Part shown: piece after piece, positions 1 to 12,408 of the stretch | Numbering within the stretch: the first letter of the stretch is position 1 | How the letters are laid out: every line of letters begins with the position of its first letter | From: Novosphingobium colocasiae | GTDB lineage: Bacteria > Pseudomonadota > Alphaproteobacteria > Sphingomonadales > Sphingomonadaceae | Assembly (NCBI RefSeq): GCF_014652555.1 | Contig: NZ_BMZA01000010.1 | Location: forward strand, 1 to 64,000 | Direction of reading: 5' to 3' | Length of the DNA: 64,000 bases | Notes under the pieces: model-generated | Told to the model about the DNA's origin: nothing | What the model saw: the letters and a program-made list of their open reading frames with translations, nothing else | Databases searched by the model: none | Program-made: the position numbers and the translations under genes

Positions 1-14
1 TCAACCACACGGAA

Positions 15-221
15 TCACACCTGCTCCCTCCTTTCAATCACGATGTGTGCATCCGGTAGGCCCGTACCGGGGATCACGTCGCCCGCCTCCGGATGGTGTG
101 CCACATGATCGACCAGTTCGGCGCGCTCGCTTTCGCTCCAGATCCGTTCAGCCGATCGCGCAAACGCGTGCGTCTCGGCCACCGTGATCGTACGTGTCGT
201 CATCTGCGCATTGTACGTCAA
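15..221 (-). pseudogene. Truncated RelE/HigB-like toxin
   Basis: The 68-residue frame begins, from an internal Met at residue 7 (MTTRTITVAETHAFARSAER), like the N-terminal half of RelE/HigB-type mRNA interferase toxins; residues about 7-50, including the AGDVIPGTG turn, fit the family. Full-length relatives run about 105-120 residues and continue with a basic GG.RK.RW stretch. Here the frame instead enters unrelated residues and stops, so the catalytic C-terminal half is missing. A deletion or frameshift is the likely cause. A purine-rich AAGGAGGG motif sits near the 3' end, and a partner antitoxin could lie past the left edge. The family call is from memory of the motif. Confidence 0.5.
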
Positions 222-497
222 TGACGCCCAAAAGGCAAGCGTCGGTCTTCTCTGTCCAATCGCCGGCCGGAAAGCCGCGCGCTTCGACGGCCAATGCTTC
301 CCAGCATCGACCTTTCTGTTCGCGCCAAAATATTGCGGCAGTGCACAAATCCACCTTGCCGCAGGGCGCGCCTGTGGTAGCCATGGCGTGGGAGAAGGAT
401 GGAAAGGAGCGGGGGTGTCGCCCCCTTTTGGCGATGACCGGCATCGCGATGGCCCCTTTCAACGGGGTGGCTGCGCGGGCCCAGCAGGAGTGCGGCC
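222..497. other. Intergenic region upstream of the glg operon
   Basis: This spacer separates the truncated toxin from glgP and should hold the glg promoter. Overlapping short frames on both strands show no recognisable domain. No confident -35/-10 pair was found. The only clear signal is the AGGAG at 486-490, seven bases before the GTG start of glgP. Confidence 0.4.
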
Positions 498-2923
<2,426 letters not shown>

Positions 2924-2927
<4 letters not shown>

Positions 2928-5101
2928 AACCACCTGAAAGTGCCATCGACGCGCTCTTGCTGGGAGTTCACGCCGATCCGTTCTCCTTGCTGGGTGCCCA
3001 CTCCGGGCCGGACGGCGTGCTGGCGCGGGCGATCCTGCCGAGTGCCGACAGCGTAGAGGCGCTCAGCCTCGATGGCCGCCCGCTGGGGGTGCTGACCAAG
3101 GTCGATGACCGCTTCCTGTTCGAAGGCAGCCTGACCGGCGACCCCCAGCCGATCCGTTACCGCTGTTCGGCGGGCGGGCACGATTGGGTGGTCACCGATC
3201 CTTACAGCTTCGGGCCGGTGCTGGGGCCGGTGGACGATCTGCTGATCGCCCAAGGCGCGCACATGCGCCTGTTCGACAAGCTGGGCGCGCATCTGATCCG
3301 CCACGAAGGGGCCAGCGGCGTCCATTTCGCGGTCTGGGCCCCCAATGCGCAGCGGGTCAGCGTGGTCGGCGATTTCAACGACTGGCAGCCCGGCCGCCAC
3401 GTCATGCGCAAGCGCGCCGACATCGGCGTGTGGGAAATCTTCATCCCCGACATCGGCGATTACCGCGCCTACAAGTATTACATCGTCGGTGCCGATGGCG
3501 TCGCCCAGCCGCTCAAGGCGGACCCTTTCGCGTTCATGTCGGAAATCCGCCCGCACAACGCTTCGATGACGGCGCGTCCGGCCAAGCTGGACTGGGGCGA
3601 TGAGGCACACCGGGCGCACTGGGCCTCGGTCGATGCGCGCAAGGTGCCGGTCTCGATCTATGAAGTCCACGCCGGATCGTGGCAGCGCGACCGGTTCAAC
3701 TGGTTCCTCAACTGGGACGATCTCGCCGATCAGTTGATCCCCTATGTGGTCGAGATGGGGTTCACCCATATCGAATTCATGCCGGTGATGGAGCATCCTT
3801 ACGATCCGTCGTGGGGCTATCAGAGCACCGGGCTCTATGCCCCCAGCGCCCGGTTCGGGGAGCCTGCCGGGCTGGCCCGCTTCATCGACGGCGCACACCG
3901 CGCCGGGATCGGGGTCATCCTCGATTGGGTGCCCGCCCACTTCCCCACCGATCAGCACGGCCTCGTCCGCTTCGACGGGACTTCGCTGTACGAGCATGAG
4001 GACCCCAGGCAGGGCTTCCACCCGGACTGGAACACCCTGATCTACAACTTCGGCCGGCGCGAGGTGCAAAGCTTCCTCATCAACAACGCGCTGTTCTGGG
4101 CCGAACGCTATCATGTCGATGGCTTGCGGGTGGATGCGGTGGCCTCGATGCTTCACCGGGACTATTCGCGCCAGGAAGGCGAATGGATCGCTAACGACGA
4201 AGGCGGCCGCGAGAACTGGGAAGCGGTCGAATTCCTGCGCGAAACCAACAAGGCGCTGGGCGCGGCGCACCCCGGTTTCATCACCTTCGCCGAGGAATCG
4301 ACCACCTGGCCCGGCGTCACGCAGCCCGCGCTCGATGCCGCGCCGGGAACCCGCGCCACGGCGCTGGGGTTCGGGTTCAAGTGGAACATGGGCTTCATGA
4401 ACGATACGCTGCGCTACATGGCGCGCGATCCGGTGCACCGGCGCTATCATCATGACGATATGACCTTCGGGCTGATGTACGCCTTCAGCGAGAATTTCGT
4501 CCTGCCGCTCAGCCATGACGAGGTCGTCCACGGCAAGGGGTCGCTGCTCGGCAAGATGAGCGGCGATGAATGGCAGCAGTTCGCCAACCTGCGCGCCTAT
4601 TACGCGCTGATGTGGGGCTATCCCGGCAAGAAGCTGCTGTTCATGGGCCAGGAATTCGCCCAGCGCCGCGAATGGAGCGAGGAACGCGCGCTCGACTGGG
4701 CCCTGCGCGCCGAACCCTCGCACGAAGGCGTGCGCAATCTCGTCCGCGATCTCAATCGCATCTACCGCGCCAAGCGGGCGCTCCATGCCGGGGATTGCGA
4801 TGCCGATGGCTTCCGCTGGCTGGTGGTGGATGACAGCGCCAATTCCGTCTTCGCGTGGCTGCGCACGGCACCGGGCGTCAATCCGGTGGCGGTGATCTCC
4901 AACATGACCCCTGCGATGCTGTCGGGATACCCGCTGCCGCTGCCGCACGACGGCAAGTGGAACGAAATCCTCAACAGCGATTCCCTGCACTATGGCGGTA
5001 CCGGCAAGGGCAATTTGGGTCAGGTCAAGACCAGCGGCGGGACCGCCATGGCAACGCTGCCGCCGCTGGCGACGATCATGCTGGAATTCGCAGGGGAATA
5101 A
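2924..5101 (+). CDS. glgB: 1,4-alpha-glucan branching enzyme
   Basis: Cuts alpha-1,4 chains and reattaches them as alpha-1,6 branches. The 725-residue protein has an N-terminal CBM48-type domain (about residues 110-200, [17 protein letters not shown]) followed by the GH13 barrel. Catalytic motifs are intact: [11 protein letters not shown] (nucleophile Asp404), FAEES (Glu457) and LSHDEVVHG (Asp532), close to the E. coli numbering of 405, 458 and 526. The GTG start overlaps the glgP stop. glgC follows after a 13-bp gap. Confidence 0.97.
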
Positions 5102-5114
5102 GGGAGTGGCTGGG

Positions 5115-6377
5115 ATGAGGACGCAGACGGGACAGCCGCTGGCACGCGACGCCATGGCCTATGTGCTGGCCGGCGGACGCGGCAGCCGGCTCAAGGAACT
5201 GACCGACAATCGCGCCAAGCCGGCGGTCTATTTCGGCGGGATGAGCCGGATCGTCGATTTCGCGCTGTCGAACGCGATCAATTCGGGCATCCGCCGCATC
5301 GGCGTCGCCACCCAGTACAAGGCGCATAGCCTGATCCGGCACATGAACCGGGCGTGGAACTTCATGCGCCCCGAACGCAACGAAAGCTTCGATATCCTCC
5401 CCGCCAGCCAGCGCATCTCCGAAATGCTGTGGTACGAAGGGACCGCCGACGCGGTGTACCAGAACATCGACATCATCGAAGCGCACGCCCCGCGCTACAT
5501 GGTGATCCTGGCGGGCGATCACATCTACAAGATGGATTACGAGCTGATGCTGCAGCAGCACGTCAACTCGGGCGCGGACGTGACCGTGGGCTGCCTCGTC
5601 GTCCCGCGCGAGGAAGCGAGCGGCTTTGGCGTCATGCATGTCGATGCCCGGGATCGCATCACCGCGTTCATCGAAAAGCCGGCCGATCCGCCCGGCATTC
5701 CCGGCGATCCGGACAATGCGCTGGCATCCATGGGCATCTATGTGTTCGACACCAGCTTCCTGTTCGAACAGTTGCGGCGCGATGCTGCTGACCCCGGTTC
5801 CGGGCGCGATTTCGGCGGCGATCTCATCCCTTACATCGTCAAGCACGGCAAGGCGCAGGCCCACCGGTTCACCGCCAGTTGCATCCGCGCGGCAGAAGAG
5901 ATCGAGGAATACTGGCGCGATGTCGGCACGCTCGATGCCTATTTCGAGGCCAACCTCGATCTGACCGATACCGTCCCCAAGCTCGACATGTACGATCGCG
6001 AATGGCCGATCTGGACCGATAGCCGGGTGGCCGCCCCGGCGAAGTTCGTCCATGACGAGGAAGGCCGGCGCGGGCACGCGATCTCCTCGCTCATCAGCCA
6101 GGATTGCATCGTCTCGGGGGCCTATGCCCGCCGCTCGCTGCTGTTCACCGGGGTCAAGATGGGAAGCTGGTCCTGCGCCGATGAAGCGGTGATCCTGCCC
6201 TATTGCAACATCGGCCGGCACGCCCGGCTCAGCCGGGTCATCATCGATTCGGGCGTGCGCATTCCCGAAGGGCTGGTGGTCGGCGAAGACCCGATCCTCG
6301 ATGGCCAGCGCTTCCGCAGGACCGAAACCGGGGTGTGCCTCATCACCAAGGCGATGATCGAGCGGCTTGAACTGTGA
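5115..6377 (+). CDS. glgC: Glucose-1-phosphate adenylyltransferase
   Basis: Makes ADP-glucose from ATP and glucose-1-phosphate, the committed step of glycogen synthesis. The 420-residue protein carries the nucleotide-binding signature [20 protein letters not shown] near its N-terminus, [12 protein letters not shown], the sugar-phosphate motif AFIEKP and a C-terminal beta-helix region. The ATG at 5115 (MRTQTGQPL) is preferred over upstream in-frame codons because it gives the family-typical N-terminus and follows a GGGAGTGG ribosome site 13 bp after the glgB stop. Confidence 0.96.
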   Translation: MRTQTGQPLARDAMAYVLAGGRGSRLKELTDNRAKPAVYFGGMSRIVDFALSNAINSGIRRIGVATQYKAHSLIRHMNRAWNFMRPERNESFDILPASQRISEMLWYEGTADAVYQNIDIIEAHAPRYMVILAGDHIYKMDYELMLQQHVNSGADVTVGCLVVPREEASGFGVMHVDARDRITAFIEKPADPPGIPGDPDNALASMGIYVFDTSFLFEQLRRDAADPGSGRDFGGDLIPYIVKHGKAQAHRFTASCIRAAEEIEEYWRDVGTLDAYFEANLDLTDTVPKLDMYDREWPIWTDSRVAAPAKFVHDEEGRRGHAISSLISQDCIVSGAYARRSLLFTGVKMGSWSCADEAVILPYCNIGRHARLSRVIIDSGVRIPEGLVVGEDPILDGQRFRRTETGVCLITKAMIERLEL

Positions 6378-6401
6378 TCGCCGTCGGGCCACGCTCGTGA
6401 C

Positions 6402-7871
6402 ATGACGATCCGGGTTCTGTCCGTCACCTCCGAAGCGGTGCCGCTGGTCAAGACCGGCGGGCTGGCCGATGTCGCGGGCGCGCTGCCGGCGGCGGTCGCG
6501 CCGCACGGCGTGGCGATGACCACGCTGCTGCCCGGCTATCCGGCGGTGCTGGCCGCCATTGCCGGGAGCAGGGGCAAGCCGCGCGCGGTCCACACCTGGG
6601 ATGCGCTGCTCGGCACCCCGGCGCGGCTGCTGGCGGGAAAGCTGGGCGATCATCCGCTGCTCGTCCTCGATGTCCCCGCGCTGTTCGCGCGTGACGGCAG
6701 CCCTTATGGCGATCTCGCCGGGAACGACTGGGCCGATAACTGGCACCGCTTCGCGGCGCTCGGGCGCGCGGCGGCGGACATCGCCGGGGGCTGCGTGCGA
6801 TCAGGGGGCAAGCCGCAGGGCTTCGATCTGGTCCACGCGCACGACTGGCAGGCGGCAATGGCCTGCGCCTACCTCCATTACGCGCCGTTCGGGGAAGCCC
6901 CGCTGCCCAGCGTGATGACCATCCACAACATGGCGTTCCAGGGCCGCGCCGGTGGCGAGGTGTTCGCCCGGCTGGAACTGCCGTCGCAGGCGTGGAGCCT
7001 CGATGGCGTCGAATACCACGGCGGGGTCGGCCTGCTGAAGGCCGGGATCGCCACCGCCAGCCGCGTCACCACCGTCAGCCCGACTTACGCCCGCGAAATC
7101 CGCTCCGCCCGGTTCGGGATGGGGCTCGAAGGTCTGATCGCGGCGCGCGGCAATGCCGTCTCCGGCATACTCAACGGCATCGACACCGCCTTGTGGGACC
7201 CGTCGCGCGATCCCGCCCTGGCCGCGCGCTTCACCCGCCGCACCCTTGAAAAGCGCAGCCTCAACAAGCGCGCGCTCGAAGCGGAATTCGGCCTCGATAG
7301 CGGCGATGGACCGCTGTTCGTCGTCATCACCCGGTTGACCTGGCAGAAGGGCATGGATGTCCTGCTCGAAGTGCTGGACCACCTCGTCGGCATCGGCGGG
7401 CGGCTGGCGCTGCTCGGCTCGGGCGATGCGCAGATAGAGCGCGAACTGCTGCGCGCCGCGGCCCGCCATCCGGGCAAGGTGGCGGTCCGGCTCGGCTATG
7501 ATGAAGGCCTGTCGCACCGCATGCAGGGCGGCGGCGATGCCATTCTGGTGCCGTCACGCTTCGAACCTTGCGGGCTCACGCAGCTTTACGGGCTGACCTA
7601 TGGCTGCGTTCCGGTCGTCGCCCGAACCGGGGGGCTGGCCGATACCGTGATCGACGCGAACCCGGCGGCGCTGGCCGCAGGCGTCGCCACCGGCATCCAG
7701 TTCGACGGCGTCGATTACGACAGCTTCGCCGCCGGGCTGTCGCGCACGGTGGAACTGTTCGCGCAAGCGCCGGTCTGGCGCGCGATCCAGCGCAACGCCA
7801 TGGCCGGCGACTTTTCGTGGACCGCCAGCGGCAAGGCCTACGCCGAGCTGTACCGCTCGCTCGTGCCATGA
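6402..7871 (+). CDS. glgA: Glycogen synthase (ADP-glucose, GT5)
   Basis: Transfers glucose from ADP-glucose to growing alpha-1,4 chains. The 489-residue protein starts with the GT5 region containing the VKTGGLADVAGALP motif that binds ADP-glucose, then HAHDWQA, and ends with the GT-B C-terminal motif SRFEPCGLTQLYGLTYGCVPV. Length and both domains are normal. It lies 24 bp after glgC and 13 bp before glgX, in line with a single operon. Confidence 0.96.
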   Translation: MTIRVLSVTSEAVPLVKTGGLADVAGALPAAVAPHGVAMTTLLPGYPAVLAAIAGSRGKPRAVHTWDALLGTPARLLAGKLGDHPLLVLDVPALFARDGSPYGDLAGNDWADNWHRFAALGRAAADIAGGCVRSGGKPQGFDLVHAHDWQAAMACAYLHYAPFGEAPLPSVMTIHNMAFQGRAGGEVFARLELPSQAWSLDGVEYHGGVGLLKAGIATASRVTTVSPTYAREIRSARFGMGLEGLIAARGNAVSGILNGIDTALWDPSRDPALAARFTRRTLEKRSLNKRALEAEFGLDSGDGPLFVVITRLTWQKGMDVLLEVLDHLVGIGGRLALLGSGDAQIERELLRAAARHPGKVAVRLGYDEGLSHRMQGGGDAILVPSRFEPCGLTQLYGLTYGCVPVVARTGGLADTVIDANPAALAAGVATGIQFDGVDYDSFAAGLSRTVELFAQAPVWRAIQRNAMAGDFSWTASGKAYAELYRSLVP

Positions 7872-7884
7872 TGCGGCGCGGGCG

Positions 7885-9687
7885 ATGACCCGGCTGGGCG
7901 CCTGGATCGAACAGGGGGCCACCCATTTTGCGGTCCGCGCGCCCGCCGCCCGCGCGCTGTGGCTGTGCCTGTTCGGGGAAAGGCGGGCGGAACAGCGTAT
8001 CGCCATGATCCGGCAGGGGGAATGCTGGACGCTGAGCCTGCCGGGCGAACGGGCTGGACAGGCTTACGGGTTTCGCGCCGATGGTGAATGGAGCCCGGAT
8101 GCCGGCCTGTGGTTCGATGCCGCCAAGCTGCTCGTCGATCCCTACGCCGTCGAACTGGACCGCCGGTTCGTCCAGGACCCGCGCCTTGCCCGATACGGGG
8201 CCGATACCGCCGCCATCGTCCCCGCCGCCATCGTCCCCGCGCCCCGCGCGGTGGTAAAGCCCGCAGCCCCGCGTTTCACGCCCGGCGGGCTGATCTACGA
8301 AGTCAACGTGCGCGGCTTCACCATGCTCCACCCCGATGTTCCCCAGGCCTTGCGCGGCACGGTGGCGGCGCTGGCGCACCCGTCGGTCATCGCCCGTCTC
8401 AAGGCCCTGCACGTCACGGCGGTGGAACTGATGCCGGTGATCGCCTGGCTCGACGAGCGCCACTTGCCGCCGCTCGGCCTCGTCAACGCCTGGGGGTACA
8501 ACCCGGTCGCGATGATGGCGCTCGATCCCGGCCTGTGCCCCGGCGGCGTGGCCGAACTGCGCGATACGGTGGCCGCGCTCCATGCCGCAGGGATCGGCGT
8601 CCTCCTCGACATGGTGTTCAACCATTCGGGCGAAAGCGATCGCGAAGGGGGCGTGCTGTCGCTGCGCGGGCTGGACGCGGCGGCTTATGCCCGCGCCGCC
8701 GACGGCACCCTCATCAACGATACCGGTTGCGGCAATACACTCGATTTCGCGGTCGACTGGGTGCGCGAACTGGCGCTGGCGACGATGCGCCACTTCGTCA
8801 GCGCCTGCGGGGTGGACGGCTTCCGCTTCGATCTCGCCCCCGTCCTCGCGCGCGGGCCGGGCTTCGATCCGGCCGCGCCGATCTTTGCCGAAATCGCCGC
8901 CGATCCGCTGCTGGCCAATCGCGTGTTCATCGCCGAGCCGTGGGACATCGGGCCCGGCGGCTATCAGCTCGGCAACTTTCCCGGCCACTGGCTCGAATGG
9001 AACGACCGCTTTCGCGATGACGTGCGCCGCTTCTGGCGCGGCGAGGCGACGATCGGCGCGCTGGCCACCCGGCTGGCCGGATCGACCGATGTGTTCGGCC
9101 CCCATTTCCCCCACGGCGATTGCCGCTCGGTCAACTTCCTCGCCGCGCATGACGGCTTCACCCTCGCCGATACGGTCGCTTATGCCGAGCGGCACAATGA
9201 AGCCAACGGCGAGCATAACCGTGACGGGCATGGCGAAAATTTCAGTTGGAACAACGGCGTCGAAGGGCCGAGCGACGACCCCGCCGTGATCGCCGCAAGG
9301 GCTCGCGATCTGCGCGCCCTGCTCGGCACGTTGTTCGCCTCGACCGGCACGATCATGCTGACCGCCGGTGACGAATTCGGCCGCTCGCAACAGGGCAACA
9401 ACAACGCCTATTGCCAGGATAACGCCATCGGCTGGATCGACTGGACCGGCCGCGACCGCGATCTGGAAGCCTACGTCCAGGCCCTCAGCGCCCGCCGCAG
9501 CGCGCAGCCGGGCGCATACAGCCGCTTCCACGAACCTGTCCACTGGCTCTCCCGCGACGGCTACCCGATCGCGGCGGCCGAATGGGAAGCACCGGAATCA
9601 CACTACCTGCGCTGCCTCGGCGAGCCCGGCACTCCGCCCGCCTTCACCATCGACCGCACCACCCGCACCGTGGTCATAGGGGAGTAG
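7885..9687 (+). CDS. glgX: Glycogen debranching enzyme GlgX (isoamylase-type GH13)
   Basis: Hydrolyses alpha-1,6 branches of phosphorylase-trimmed glycogen. The 600-residue protein has an N-terminal CBM48-like domain and the GH13 catalytic core: DGFRFDLAPVL (nucleophile Asp316), VFIAEPWDIG (acid/base Glu351) and AAHDGFTLADTV (Asp423). GNNNAYCQDN near the C-terminus is typical of GlgX. It is somewhat shorter than the E. coli enzyme (about 657). A perfect 15-bp tandem duplication at about 8210-8239 gives AAIVPAAIVP in the linker between the N-terminal domain and the barrel. Last gene of the glg operon. Confidence 0.93.
   Translation: MTRLGAWIEQGATHFAVRAPAARALWLCLFGERRAEQRIAMIRQGECWTLSLPGERAGQAYGFRADGEWSPDAGLWFDAAKLLVDPYAVELDRRFVQDPRLARYGADTAAIVPAAIVPAPRAVVKPAAPRFTPGGLIYEVNVRGFTMLHPDVPQALRGTVAALAHPSVIARLKALHVTAVELMPVIAWLDERHLPPLGLVNAWGYNPVAMMALDPGLCPGGVAELRDTVAALHAAGIGVLLDMVFNHSGESDREGGVLSLRGLDAAAYARAADGTLINDTGCGNTLDFAVDWVRELALATMRHFVSACGVDGFRFDLAPVLARGPGFDPAAPIFAEIAADPLLANRVFIAEPWDIGPGGYQLGNFPGHWLEWNDRFRDDVRRFWRGEATIGALATRLAGSTDVFGPHFPHGDCRSVNFLAAHDGFTLADTVAYAERHNEANGEHNRDGHGENFSWNNGVEGPSDDPAVIAARARDLRALLGTLFASTGTIMLTAGDEFGRSQQGNNNAYCQDNAIGWIDWTGRDRDLEAYVQALSARRSAQPGAYSRFHEPVHWLSRDGYPIAAAEWEAPESHYLRCLGEPGTPPAFTIDRTTRTVVIGE
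8210..8239 (+). repeat. 15-bp in-frame tandem duplication inside glgX
   Basis: The unit gccgccatcgtcccc occurs twice head to tail without mismatch, adding five residues (AAIVP) to an inter-domain linker. The frame is kept and the catalytic barrel is untouched. Confidence 0.8.
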
Positions 9688-9746
9688 CCCCGAGGCGCGC
9701 AAACCGGGGGCGGTCTATCCGGCCCGCGAACCTGAAGTCTGCATCC

Positions 9747-9844
9747 TCTCCCGACCTCCCCCTGAAGAATGGAGGAGCACGCCATGCAACGAGGCGGGAT
9801 GGTACTCGTCATGGCGGAGGCAAATTCATGTGTCCGCCTCCGCC
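9747..9844. repeat. Degenerate GC-rich repeat and hairpin after glgX
   Basis: The segment 9747-9783 (tctcccgacctccccctgaa, then a ggaggag block) matches the general form of the palindromic repeats at 12069, 18390 and 29955. It is followed by a hairpin with 8-bp arms (ggcggagg 9813-9820, cctccgcc 9837-9844). There is no T-tract, so a terminator role is uncertain. The rest of the 226-bp spacer shows nothing else. Confidence 0.4.
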
Positions 9845-9913
9845 GGCATTGATCCCGTTCGCCGCCTGAACTGGCCATTGCTTAAACTCGGCCAGAGGGT
9901 CTAAATCACCTTC

Positions 9914-10603
9914 ATGATGACTTCACCACCAAGCGCATCAGACCTGACGCTGATGGGGGATGGGGCGCAGTTCGTTCCCGCAGGAGCATTGAAGGTTCTT
10001 GATGAACTCGGCGCTGCCCTTGCGAAACTTCCGTCCGATCAGGCGGGTGTCCGCATCCATGGTGTTTCAGCGCTGTCGGCAGTTTTGGGTGCGTCTGGCG
10101 TCGTCGGCAGCATCGCAGAAGCTTTGATGGGGCGGAAGTGTGCTCCAGTCCGAGCGATCCTGTTTGACAAGACAGCGACTACCAACTGGGCCTTGGCGTG
10201 GCATCAGGATCGAACCATTTGCGTGAAGCAGCGCCTACCGGTGGATGGCTTCGGCCCCTGGACGATCAAGCGCGGTCTTCAGCATGTAGCGCCGCCCTAT
10301 GACCTTCTCGCCCGAATGGTGACACTTCGTGTGCATCTCGATGACGTGCCTGCACAGAACGCGCCGCTGCTTATCGCACTTGGCTCCCATCTTGCCGGGA
10401 AGCTGGAAGTCGATGCATACGCAGATGTGTTAGAGCAGTGCAATGCATTTGCTTGCTTGGCTAAGGCAGGTGACGTTTGGGCCTACGCCACGCCTATTCT
10501 GCATGCGTCTGCTGTGGCGACAAATCCTAGGCGTCGCAGGGTGCTGCAGGTCGACTATTCCGCTGACGAGTTGCCTGGTGGATTGGAGTGGTTGGGCGTG
10601 TGA
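9914..10603 (+). CDS. Phytanoyl-CoA dioxygenase (PhyH)-like protein
   Basis: The 229-residue protein looks like a PhyH-family non-haem Fe(II)/2-oxoglutarate dioxygenase. WHQDRTI (about residues 95-101) gives the HxD iron-binding pair, and the C-terminal HASA...RRVLQVDY supplies the distal His and the Arg expected to bind 2-oxoglutarate. The substrate cannot be read from sequence. It stands alone on the plus strand, 226 bp after glgX, convergent with the sugar transferase downstream. Base composition is slightly less GC-rich than glg, so it may have been acquired separately. The ATGATG start lacks a strong ribosome site. Confidence 0.7.
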   Translation: MMTSPPSASDLTLMGDGAQFVPAGALKVLDELGAALAKLPSDQAGVRIHGVSALSAVLGASGVVGSIAEALMGRKCAPVRAILFDKTATTNWALAWHQDRTICVKQRLPVDGFGPWTIKRGLQHVAPPYDLLARMVTLRVHLDDVPAQNAPLLIALGSHLAGKLEVDAYADVLEQCNAFACLAKAGDVWAYATPILHASAVATNPRRRRVLQVDYSADELPGGLEWLGV

Positions 10604-10947
10604 CGGCCGGTTGAGGACCTGCACCGTGCGCGATCAAACACCGCTCGGCACCATCATCAGGTACCAAAACGCATCGGGGCGTGATCCGCTGGAGGGCGAG
10701 CGGATCACGCCCTGGCTACAGGGGACCCGAAGCATCACGCACGCGCGATCCATCCGGCCGGACGCCGCGTGGACGCCCTCCCTGCAAGTCCGGTTCGGGG
10801 TAGATTTGCGCCCGATGCGCCGGATGGCCCGCCTTCAGTTGTCCCGCGAAATCAGCCCCTCCCGTTCGTGTCGAGCGAAGTCGAGACACCGCAGCGCAAC
10901 CCACATGTCCGCCTGTTCGGCCGGCGCTGGGGCAATGGGCCCCCGGT
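10604..10947. other. Intergenic region between convergent genes
   Basis: No gene is supported in this 344-bp gap between the PhyH-like gene and the minus-strand sugar transferase. It contains one copy (10863-10889) of a short dispersed element around cgttcgtgtcgagcgaagtc; an inverted copy lies at about 33295-33322. Short overlapping frames here are rich in Arg/Pro/Ser and show no domain. Confidence 0.5.
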
Positions 10948-11847
10948 TCAGTAGCAGCCGCGCGAGGCGAGGACTGCGGGGACGGTGCGCATGCAGATCG
11001 CGACATCGTAAAGCGTCGATTTGCGCAAGGCGTAGAACGCATCGAGCCGCACCCGCGCCTCGTAGGAAACCTCGTTGCGGCCGCTGACCTGCCACAGCCC
11101 GGTCAGCCCCGGCCGCACCGAGCAATAGGCGCTGAACCGCGCGCCATAGCGCACCACTTCGGCCTCCACGATCGGGCGCGGGCCGACGATGCTCATGTGC
11201 CCGGCCAGGATGTTGAACAGTTGCGGCAGTTCATCGAGGCTGCTCTTGCGCAGCACCGCGCCGATGCGGGTAATGCGCGGATCGTTGCGCAGCTTCTGGT
11301 CGCGCGCCCATTCGCCGCGCGCTTCGGCCGAGGTGGCGAGGAGATCGTGCAGCACCTCCTGCGAATTGGCGACCATGGTGCGGAACTTGAGGCAGGGGAA
11401 GCTGGTCCCGCCCAGCCCGATCCGCCGCTGCACGAACAGCACCGGCCCCGGCCCGGACAGCCGCACCGCCAGCGCGATCGCCAGCAGCAACGGCAGGAAC
11501 AGGACGATAGCCGCCAGCGCCACGGCCATATCGAACGCGCGGCCCAACCCCGTGCCCGCGTGATGCCCGGTCTCCGCATGACGTTCTGCCCCGGCATGAT
11601 CGCCCAGCGGCTGCACCCAGGCTGTGGCCGGCGCGGGGCCGGCACCGGGGGCAGCCACGCTGCGCGCGGGCACGGGACGTCGTGCCAGATTGCGCGGGTG
11701 ACGCCGCCGACGGCGACGCGCAACGCGGTCGGGCGGTGCCATCACCCCCGCGCCGCCGCCTTCCAGTGGCAGGATCGGCAGCCCCCCGCCGGTCATCGCG
11801 AAATTAGGAAAGTTCACTCCAGCTTGGTCGTCAGCGCACAGGTCCAT
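10948..11847 (-). CDS. Priming sugar-phosphate transferase (ExoY/WbaP C-terminal type)
   Basis: Expected to load the first sugar-1-phosphate onto undecaprenyl phosphate at the inner membrane, starting exopolysaccharide repeat-unit synthesis. After a non-conserved N-terminus comes one hydrophobic segment (about residues 105-130), then the hallmark motifs VQRRIGLGG, FPCLKFRTM, LRKSSLDELPQLFNILAG, MSIVGPRP and RPGLTGLWQVSGRN. Length 299. AGGGGGA nine bases upstream supports the start at 11847. Residues about 16-34 (LPILPLEGGGAG) resemble the translated palindromic repeat seen in the cell wall hydrolase gene. The end of the frame is near the convergent 3' end of the PhyH-like gene. Confidence 0.9.
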   Translation of the reverse strand: MDLCADDQAGVNFPNFAMTGGGLPILPLEGGGAGVMAPPDRVARRRRRRHPRNLARRPVPARSVAAPGAGPAPATAWVQPLGDHAGAERHAETGHHAGTGLGRAFDMAVALAAIVLFLPLLLAIALAVRLSGPGPVLFVQRRIGLGGTSFPCLKFRTMVANSQEVLHDLLATSAEARGEWARDQKLRNDPRITRIGAVLRKSSLDELPQLFNILAGHMSIVGPRPIVEAEVVRYGARFSAYCSVRPGLTGLWQVSGRNEVSYEARVRLDAFYALRKSTLYDVAICMRTVPAVLASRGCY

Positions 11848-12408
11848 CTAACCATCCCCCTGAAAGGAAACGGATATCCCCACCACGAAGAGTAACCGCC
11901 TTTGGTTGACAGCATCGTAATTGAAGTAAATCGCGCGTCAATATTCCGATGATGCAGTGCAGCACGGGAGAATGATCCGAAAAAGATGAATTAAGGCGGT
12001 AAATTAGGTGGTATTACTTATACAAGTTGGTGTAATGTCAAGTCTCAATAGCTTTGACTCATGTTCCTCTCTCCCCTTCAGGGAGATACGCAGGCTTGGC
12101 GGGTTGTCCGCCTAGCCGGCGTAAAGAGGGGGCGAAGCGGCACCATCCCCCCTGAAGGGGAGAGGGCTATGAGTTCGGATCAATGAGCCTTGGTATTAGC
12201 GATGCCCGTGAGCGCGCAACCCGTCGTAGCTGGCGCACAATCTGCCTCCGCACTGCGTTCATTATGGAGCGGGTCGCTTCGGGATTAACTGCCATTTTCA
12301 TCGCTTTTCTCACCAGCAGGTGCCGACGCGGCCGCGCCGATCGACACGACGACAGATCAGCCGCGTCTGCTAACGATTGCATTTTCGGGAACTGACGAAT
12401 CGCCCCCC
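11848..12408. other. AT-richer intergenic region with a long inverted repeat
   Basis: This 561-bp gap separates the PrsE-like gene (ending at 12409) from the sugar transferase start. The part at 11880-12060 is clearly AT-richer than its surroundings and is the natural place for the sugar transferase promoter on the minus strand. The right part carries the inverted repeat at 12069-12164. Short frames at 12167-12412 (-) and 12183-12395 (+) overlap each other and show no family features. Confidence 0.5.
12069..12164. repeat. Palindromic intergenic repeat (15-bp perfect arms)
   Basis: ctctccccttcaggg (12069-12083) and ccctgaaggggagag (12150-12164) are perfect inverted copies around a 66-bp GC-rich centre. 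The arms belong to the same loose family as the repeats at 18390-18510, 29955-30075 and 37325-37455. Confidence 0.75.

Noticed and set aside
148..462. 104-codon minus-strand frame before glgP
   Set aside because: Overlaps other frames of equal length and has no recognisable motif or ribosome site; too weak to call.
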